From DATBAX01 sp963762965 (GTDB lineage: Bacteria; Acidobacteriota; Terriglobia; Terriglobales; Acidobacteriaceae), in NCBI GenBank assembly GCA_963762965.1, contig CAVXME010000001.1, positions 2,728,001 to 2,792,000 on the forward strand: a stretch of 64,000 bases of DNA, in the 5' to 3' direction. The translations under genes and the position numbers were made by a program. The notes below the pieces were generated by a model that saw only the letters and a program-made list of their open reading frames with translations, did no database searches and was not told the origin of the DNA. Below are positions 63,128 through 64,000 of the stretch, piece by piece; the stretch's first letter is position 1, and each line of letters opens with the position of its first letter.

Positions 63128-64000
63128 CTACAGAATCTTCGCCACCAGATCATAATCGTGCGACTCGGTGATCTCGCAGCGGTAGAACTCGCCAACCTGC
63201 GGAACCATTCCCTCGGGAACGTCGTTGACGAAAACCTTCCCGTCGATTTCAGGCGCATGCATGGCGGTGCGTCCTTCCAGTAGCAAATCGGTTTCTTCCG
63301 ACATGCCCTCGAGCAACAAATCAACTTCCGTACCAATGAGCACTTTCTTTTTGCGTTTGCTGATGGCTTTTTGCATCTGCATTAAGTGCTTGCGGCGGCG
63401 CTCGATTTCGCGGGGCCGAAGTTTTTCTCCGTCGGCGAAGGCCTTCGCGCCTTCCTGATCGGAATAGCCAAACGTGCCCATCCAATCGAATTGAGCTTCG
63501 CGCACAAAATCGCAAAGTTCCTCAAACTCTTTCTCGGTTTCGCCCGGAAAGCCAACGATAAAAGAAGTCCGCAAAGTAACCCCCGGAATCGTCCGTCGCA
63601 TCTTTTCAATAGTCCGCAGAAAAATGTCCGCCCCACCGCCGCGCTTCATGCGCTTCAAGGTTGTCGGCGAAGCATGTTGAAGCGGCACATCAATGTACGA
63701 ACAAATCTTTTCGTGCCCGGCGATGGTTTCGAGCAGGCGTCCGGTAATCTTATTGGGATACGCATAAAGGAAACGCACCCAGCGCAGCTCATCAATCCCA
63801 GCCAGCTTCTCCAGTAGAAGCGGAAGACCATCTTTCAGCCCAAAGTCCTCGCCGTAGCAGGTCGTGTCCTGCCCGATCAGCGTGATCTCGCGCACCCCGG
63901 CCTGTGCCAGCCGTTCCGCTTCCGCCACCACAGACTCAAACCGTCGCGAACGGAACTTGCCCCGCAATTGAGGGATAATGCAAAAACTACAGGGATGATC
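63128..64000 (-). CDS. rimO: Ribosomal protein S12 methylthiotransferase RimO, 5' end outside window
   Basis: The frame is open to the right edge, so the N-terminal UPF0004 domain and start codon are missing. The last cysteines of the radical-SAM motif are visible at the edge (PCSFCIIPQLRGKFRSR). Downstream: GQDTTCYGEDFG, the radical-SAM barrel (PLQHASPTTLKRMKRGG; TSFIVGFPGETEKEFEEL) and a C-terminal TRAM domain (GEFYRCEITESHDYDLVAKI). RimO adds a methylthio group to Asp of S12 with two iron-sulphur clusters. The RGKFRSR motif distinguishes it from MiaB. Confidence 0.95.
   Translation of the reverse strand, partial: DHPCSFCIIPQLRGKFRSRRFESVVAEAERLAQAGVREITLIGQDTTCYGEDFGLKDGLPLLLEKLAGIDELRWVRFLYAYPNKITGRLLETIAGHEKICSYIDVPLQHASPTTLKRMKRGGGADIFLRTIEKMRRTIPGVTLRTSFIVGFPGETEKEFEELCDFVREAQFDWMGTFGYSDQEGAKAFADGEKLRPREIERRRKHLMQMQKAISKRKKKVLIGTEVDLLLEGMSEETDLLLEGRTAMHAPEIDGKVFVNDVPEGMVPQVGEFYRCEITESHDYDLVAKIL

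Overview
The window looks like chromosomal DNA of an acidobacterium (Acidobacteriota, Terriglobia / Koribacter-like). This is inferred from moderately high GC, the dense housekeeping layout, several PilZ proteins, large Ig/FG-GAP secreted proteins, winged-helix and TPR regulators, and intergenic palindromic repeats of kinds I associate with that phylum. No rRNA, tRNA or CRISPR array was recognised.

Layout. 1-9.2 kb: the 3' part of a TPR protein, a methyltransferase, two secreted proteins (one an S9 peptidase), a VapBC-type toxin-antitoxin pair with a readable promoter/operator, and a GAF-AMIN-amidase fusion. 9.4-14.2 kb: PilZ proteins, a membrane protein with an internal duplication and a sugar-nucleotide epimerase. 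14.3-21.1 kb: a minus-strand proteostasis block read tig, clpP, clpX, lon, small membrane protein, engB. 21.1-34 kb: an accessory region with a frameshifted FG-GAP/Ig surface protein, two truncated secreted-protein N-termini, a winged-helix/TPR regulator, a twice-frameshifted TonB-dependent receptor, two parS-like palindromes and a WXXGXW-type secreted protein. 34.0-38.4 kb: an alcohol dehydrogenase, then a complete 3030-bp IS1-like element with 19-bp inverted repeats, an 8-bp target duplication and four non-transposase genes. 38.4-50.6 kb: small unknown genes, a diguanylate cyclase response regulator, a TPR membrane protein, family-5 uracil-DNA glycosylase, murB, a bacilliredoxin, a DinB-like protein, a prepilin peptidase translationally coupled to a PAS pseudo-kinase, and a PilZ protein. 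50.7-64 kb: mobA, an MlaF-like ATPase, ribE, ribD, ftsY, an HD-GYP phosphodiesterase, gpsA-plsY, thpR, cinA, a beta-propeller protein, pgpA-yacG and the 3' part of rimO.

How the genes fit together. Tig/ClpXP/Lon form a protein-quality operon. GpsA, PlsY and PgpA are phospholipid enzymes. RibD and RibE make riboflavin. The c-di-GMP theme (a GGDEF synthase, an HD-GYP hydrolase and PilZ receivers) together with the prepilin peptidase suggests control of type IV pili or secretion.

The most unusual object is the IS1-like element. It carries two extra genes coupled to the transposase through successive TTGA stop/start overlaps, plus a divergent pair of membrane proteins. A second signal is that five inferred single-base insertions fall in three accessory genes between 21 and 39 kb, while the housekeeping genes read through cleanly.
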